The translations under genes and the position numbers were made by a program. From assembly GCA_018830905.1 (NCBI GenBank), contig JAHJRM010000058.1, positions 1 to 14,125 of the forward strand: a stretch of 14,125 nt of DNA. The letters are read 5' to 3'. Shown one piece after another: positions 10,842-14,125 of this stretch. The first letter of the stretch is position 1. Every line of letters starts with the position of its first letter. Source of the stretch: Nanobdellota archaeon. Lineage in GTDB: Archaea > Nanobdellota > Nanobdellia > Pacearchaeales > GW2011-AR1. The notes below the pieces were generated by a model. That model did not search any database, was not told the DNA's origin, and saw only the letters and a program-made list of their open reading frames with translations.

Positions 10842-12629
10842 ATGGTTTGGACAAGAAAAGAGTTAATAAAAAAATATATTGAATTTTTCAAAAAGCATGG
10901 GCACAAAGAAATTCCAAATGCTTCGCTAGTTCCCGAGAACGATCCAACAACACTTTTTATAGGCTCAGGAATGGAAACAATAGTTCCATATCTCCTCGGA
11001 GAAAAACATCCTTTAGGAAAAAGACTTGTGAATGTTCAGAGATGCATAAGAACAACAGACATTGAAGAAGTTGGAGATACATATCACCACACTTTCTTTG
11101 AAATGCTCGGCAACTGGTCGATAGGAGATTACTGGAAGAAAGAAGCAATCGAGATGACTTATGAATTCTTAACGAAAACTCTAAGAATTCCCCCCGAAAG
11201 ACTAGCAGCAAGCTGTTTTAAGGGAGACTCAAACGCGCCAAAAGACACAGAATCAGAAAAAACATATTTGGAACTAGGATTCCCAAAAGAAAGAATCGCC
11301 TTCTTAGATAAAAAAAGTAATTTTTGGGGACCCGTCGGAACAACCGGACCATGCGGACCAAACACAGAAATATTTTACTGGAAACTTATAAACAAACCCG
11401 CTCCAAAAACATTCAACCCTAACGATGAAAACTGGTTAGAGATAGGAAACAATGTTTTAATGGAATTCAATAAAGATTCTAAAGGAAAATTCGAACCACT
11501 AAAACAAAAGAACATTGATTTCGGAGGCGGAGTAGAAAGAACAATAGCAACACTGAACAACTTTGACGATAACTATCTTGGAGACATGTGGCAACCAATA
11601 ATAAAAGAGATTGAAAAACTTTCTGGAAAATCCTACAAGGGAAATGAGAAAGCTATGAGAACCCTCGCAGACCACACCAAGGCAGCAGTTATGATTATTG
11701 CAAATGGAGTTTTACCAAGTAATACTGGGCGAGGCTATGTTTTAAGAAGACTCCTAAGAAGAGCAGTTAGACACGGAATGCGACTTAATATAAAAGATTT
11801 CACAGATAAAATCGCAAAATCAGTGTTCAAAATTTATGAAGATTATTCTGATTTGAAAAAGAACAAAAAAGAGATAATTAAAACTCTAAAAGAAGAAGAA
11901 GAAAAATTCAATAAAACAATTGAGAAAGGACTAAAAGTATTTGATAAAAAGGTACTTGAGTGGGTATCTAATAATAAAAAAAGTGTGAAGATGTTATCTG
12001 GAAAAGATGCTTTCTTACTTTACCAATCGTACGGTTTCCCTCTTGAAATGATAGAAGAAGAAATCAAAAGTCTTAGAAAAGGTTTACTCCTGAAGGTAGA
12101 TGTAAAAGGTTTCAAAGCCGAACTATCCAAACACCAACAACTCTCAAAATCAACATCCTCTCAAAAATTCAAATCAGGGTTAGCAGACAATTCAAAACAA
12201 ACAACAAAGCTACACACAGCAACTCACTTACTAAACGAAGCACTTAGAGAGGTTCTTGACAAAGACATAAAACAGAAAGGTTCAAACATAACTCCAGAAA
12301 GACTCCGATTCGACTTTAACTTTCCAAGGAAACTCACCGACGAAGAAAAAAAGAAAATCGAGTATATTGTAAACAAAAAAATATCTGAAAACCTAAACGT
12401 AACAAGAGAAGAAATGCCCCTCAAAAAAGCAATAGATTCGGGCGCGCAATCGGAGTTCGGCGCGCGCTATCCAGAGATAGTATCTGTCTATACTATGGGA
12501 AATCTATCTAAAGAAATCTGCACTGGACCACATGTAGAAAACACTAAAGAACTAGGGAAATTCAAAATAATCAAAGAAGAATCAGTCGCGGCAGGAGTCA
12601 GAAGAATAAAAGCGACCGTGGGAAATTAA
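10842..12629 (+). CDS. alaS: alanyl-tRNA synthetase, short bacterial/CPR-like form lacking the C-Ala domain
   Basis: Charges tRNA-Ala and clears Ser- or Gly-tRNA-Ala. 595 residues against about 850-900 in most organisms. The N-terminal class II core is clear: NASLVPENDPTTLFIGSGME (26-45), VQRCIRTTDIEEVGD, FFEMLGNWSIGDY and NFWGPVGTTGPCGPNTEIF. The helical tRNA-recognition part includes GRGYVLRRLLRRAVRHG. The editing domain has zinc ligands His458 and His462 (HTATH) and Cys560 and His564 (CTGPH, usually CGGTH). The chain stops at GVRRIKATVGN, directly after editing, so the C-terminal oligomerisation/DHHA1-like domain is missing. The N-terminus resembles bacterial, especially candidate-phylum, AlaRS and not the archaeal form with its extra N-terminal segment. 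All catalytic parts are intact, so it is not a pseudogene. Confidence 0.95.
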   Translation: MVWTRKELIKKYIEFFKKHGHKEIPNASLVPENDPTTLFIGSGMETIVPYLLGEKHPLGKRLVNVQRCIRTTDIEEVGDTYHHTFFEMLGNWSIGDYWKKEAIEMTYEFLTKTLRIPPERLAASCFKGDSNAPKDTESEKTYLELGFPKERIAFLDKKSNFWGPVGTTGPCGPNTEIFYWKLINKPAPKTFNPNDENWLEIGNNVLMEFNKDSKGKFEPLKQKNIDFGGGVERTIATLNNFDDNYLGDMWQPIIKEIEKLSGKSYKGNEKAMRTLADHTKAAVMIIANGVLPSNTGRGYVLRRLLRRAVRHGMRLNIKDFTDKIAKSVFKIYEDYSDLKKNKKEIIKTLKEEEEKFNKTIEKGLKVFDKKVLEWVSNNKKSVKMLSGKDAFLLYQSYGFPLEMIEEEIKSLRKGLLLKVDVKGFKAELSKHQQLSKSTSSQKFKSGLADNSKQTTKLHTATHLLNEALREVLDKDIKQKGSNITPERLRFDFNFPRKLTDEEKKKIEYIVNKKISENLNVTREEMPLKKAIDSGAQSEFGARYPEIVSVYTMGNLSKEICTGPHVENTKELGKFKIIKEESVAAGVRRIKATVGN

Positions 12630-12655
12630 TCAACAAAAACTGATAACCTCTTCTA

Positions 12656-12669
12656 AGAAATATATTTCT
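12656..12669. other. 14-bp palindrome after alaS
   Basis: AGAAATATATTTCT is perfectly palindromic and begins 27 bases after the alaS stop codon. No T-run follows on the plus strand, so a terminator role is doubtful; a protein-binding site is an alternative. Confidence 0.35.
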
Positions 12670-12717
12670 AAAGACATAAATCTAATTAAACGCCTCAGAC
12701 ATAGTAAATCTGTTATT

Positions 12718-12769
12718 TTTCTATAGTTGCATACAACTGAATCTATTACATAATGACAACATATAGAAA
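12718..12769. promoter_or_regulatory. inverted repeat just upstream of the 12802 promoter
   Basis: TTTCTATAGTTG (12718-12729) is the reverse complement of CAACATATAGAAA (12757-12769) except for a single extra base. The central GTTG also pairs with a nearer CAAC at 12734-12737 (GTTG-CATA-CAAC). The right arm ends where the TATA box region begins, so it could be a paired operator or an extruding hairpin controlling the downstream envelope genes. Confidence 0.5.
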
Positions 12770-12771
12770 GA

Positions 12772-12779
12772 TTTATAAA
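12772..12779 (+). promoter_or_regulatory. TATA box for the membrane coiled-coil gene
   Basis: TTTATAAA is centred 26-27 bases before the ATG at 12802; leaderless transcript predicted. Confidence 0.6.
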
Positions 12780-12801
12780 TATCAAATTGGGAATATAAGT
12801 T

Positions 12802-13644
12802 ATGAGTAGATTAACAAATTGGAACATCAAAAGAAAACAGGAGAAAATTATGAGAAAAGTAGAGGAAGAAGCACGCGAAATGAATGAGATAATAGATAAT
12901 GGGTTGGATTTACAAGATGTCGCAGAAGCCTACAAAGAAGAATATTCTCAACCTTTCTTCTCAGAAATAAGAAACAACTTGCCAAATATGCATCTCAAGG
13001 AAAAAGTTTCAGGAGCATATTCAAAAACAAAAGAAAGTTTATCCAACATACCCCCTAAGGTATACGCTACTATCGGAGCAAGTGCTTTAATTGGAGCCAC
13101 CGGATTAGCAATTTGGTATAATACTCCCACAAAAGAACCAAGAACACAAGAAGAAGAATCCACTATAACTCAAATAACATACACACAATCAGAGCTAGAC
13201 ACCAAATTAGATTCGACAAGAACTGCTGTTATAGATTCAATGAATTCATTAGGAAAAGATAATACAAGAATTTCCCTACTAGAGAACAAACTTAACCAAG
13301 CTAAGAGAACTATCAGTCAAAGAAACAGACAATTGCAAGAGTACGAAACAAGAGGAGAAAAATTAGCAAGTAAACTAGAACGTGAACAAAGTTCTGTAAG
13401 AGCATACAAAGCCCATACTGAGAACCTAGTGACAAGATTCGGAAACACCCTTGGAGCATTCTTAACAGGAGAGCCAGATTCAGCAATAGTTGTAGAAAAC
13501 ATAGCTAGAGGAAACACAATAACCCTTACAGGAAAAAAAGCAAAAGCTTACGACCCAAGAGCACAAGAAGGGGAAGTTTACATATTCACTAAAGACGCAG
13601 AAGGAGATCCAAAAGGATTCGGATACCGTCTAGGAGAAAAATAA
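12802..13644 (+). CDS. single-pass membrane protein with long coiled coil, unknown function
   Basis: 280 residues. A charged N-terminal part of about 86 residues, probably cytoplasmic, holds basic and acidic helices. One membrane helix follows at about 87-106 (VYATIGASALIGATGLAIWY). A Thr/Glu-rich linker leads to a coiled coil (about 128-212, for example LLENKLNQAKRTISQRNRQL). A compact C-terminal region (about 225-280) is rich in beta-like segments and ends FGYRLGEK. The layout is that of a membrane-tethered surface stalk. No family recognised. The next gene begins one base after its stop (TAA-A-ATG) and encodes a secreted protein, so the two are probably a surface-structure operon, possibly under control of the inverted repeat at 12718-12769. 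Confidence 0.75.
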   Translation: MSRLTNWNIKRKQEKIMRKVEEEAREMNEIIDNGLDLQDVAEAYKEEYSQPFFSEIRNNLPNMHLKEKVSGAYSKTKESLSNIPPKVYATIGASALIGATGLAIWYNTPTKEPRTQEEESTITQITYTQSELDTKLDSTRTAVIDSMNSLGKDNTRISLLENKLNQAKRTISQRNRQLQEYETRGEKLASKLEREQSSVRAYKAHTENLVTRFGNTLGAFLTGEPDSAIVVENIARGNTITLTGKKAKAYDPRAQEGEVYIFTKDAEGDPKGFGYRLGEK

Positions 13645-13645
13645 A

Positions 13646-14125
13646 ATGTCATACAAAAAATACACCGGATTGGGTCTAGCAGGTTTACTTTACTTTGCTA
13701 ATCCTTCAGAAGCGCAAGAAAACAGAATAACAGAACTGCAAACAAGAATCAATGCAACACGAATAATGCTGGCAGATTCAACAACAGATGGGCTTGGAGA
13801 AAGTCAAGCAGGAGCAGACCTTATGAGAATGATTGCAGAAAGAGATTCTTTAGTAGTTGATAATTCAGCTTCTGAAGAAGCTCAAACTGATTCTACACCA
13901 GCAATAGAAAGACCAAAGAGATACCCTTCAATTATAATCGGAACTCACGCTGGACAATCAAGAGGATTAGAAGCAGGAGTTCAATATGGACAATTCGCAC
14001 TAACCGCAAACTATAACACAGCAGGAAATGAAACCACTCACGAAGAAACAGGTCCAACATCTTTAACAGGAATGCAAGGACAGATAAGAACTTACGAAGG
14101 AAACTACAATGCTATCGGAGCAGGA
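13646..14125 (+). CDS. secreted protein, strand-rich, partial (runs off the window)
   Basis: 160 residues are visible and the frame is still open at the window end. The N-terminus is a Sec-type signal peptide: MSYKKYTGLGLAGLLYFANP, with predicted cleavage after SEA (about residue 23). Next come a short coiled-coil-like stretch (ENRITELQTRINATRIM), an acidic Ser/Thr-rich linker, then from about residue 93 a run of alternating polar and hydrophobic residues, SIIIGTHAGQSRGLEAGVQY and QFALTANYNTAG. That alternation, with Gly and aromatic residues, resembles transmembrane beta-hairpins of bacterial outer-membrane barrels. No family can be assigned from the fragment. It is co-transcribed with the membrane-anchored coiled-coil gene just upstream. 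Confidence 0.7.
   Translation, partial: MSYKKYTGLGLAGLLYFANPSEAQENRITELQTRINATRIMLADSTTDGLGESQAGADLMRMIAERDSLVVDNSASEEAQTDSTPAIERPKRYPSIIIGTHAGQSRGLEAGVQYGQFALTANYNTAGNETTHEETGPTSLTGMQGQIRTYEGNYNAIGAG

Noticed and set aside
10842..12629. Truncated alaS as a pseudogene
   Set aside because: All catalytic and editing motifs are intact and the chain ends cleanly at a domain boundary, as in other minimal AlaRS proteins.

Overview
The window looks like a piece of a DPANN archaeal chromosome, probably the Pacearchaeota/Woesearchaeota side. It is AT-rich and tightly packed, with small proteins. The archaeal evidence is a TFE-alpha general transcription factor, a deoxyhypusine synthase, an archaeal/eukaryal-type ProRS without an editing insertion, a DHH/DHHA1 phosphoesterase, and a uniform promoter style. 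At nine genes a TATA-like box is centred 25-28 bases before the chosen ATG, so most transcripts appear leaderless. Mixed in are bacterial-looking genes: an HtrA-like protease with a lipoprotein, a rhomboid, a SpoIIM-like protein, a DUF378 protein with a true Shine-Dalgarno, and a short bacterial/CPR-style AlaRS. The lineage is inferred; no 16S rRNA is present.

Layout. 1-231: a 59-bp tandem repeat, cut by the window edge, with decaying copies and a textbook four-tract G-quadruplex motif. 244-315: tRNA-Arg(TCG), minus strand. 395-1727: a membrane-anchored HtrA-like protease and a lipoprotein, one base apart. 1763-3217: proS. 3218-3925: mostly non-coding, with a possible 35-residue protein and two copies of a dispersed intergenic element. 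3926-4969 (minus): DHH phosphoesterase. 5123-6375 (minus): a SpeD/AdoMet-decarboxylase-like gene overlapping deoxyhypusine synthase by 4 bases. 6571-7356: three very small genes (a two-helix membrane protein, a protein with a FliM-like N-terminal motif, and a DUF378 protein). 7434-9597 (minus): an operon of tfe, rhomboid protease and SpoIIM-like protein. 9716-10640: two coiled-coil proteins. 10842-12629: alaS ending straight after its editing domain. 12802-14125: a membrane coiled-coil protein and a secreted, strand-rich protein that runs off the window.

How the genes fit together. The SpeD-like enzyme and deoxyhypusine synthase form a polyamine-to-hypusine unit that would supply and use spermidine to activate aIF5A. 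The SpeD-like protein keeps the pyruvoyl-forming Ser and the processing His and Cys but lacks the AdoMet-binding Trp and Glu, so it may decarboxylate arginine or ornithine instead. HtrA-like protease, lipoprotein, rhomboid and the last two genes all point to the cell envelope.

The most novel structural signal is a dispersed intergenic element with a GCTCGC-rich head, a 30-32 base spacer and a tail like TGATTTTACTAAGTTAATTT. Four copies can be read here (near 3595, 3827, 5001 and, inverted, 10792). One copy carries a 19-base piece almost identical to the tandem repeat at the start of the window.
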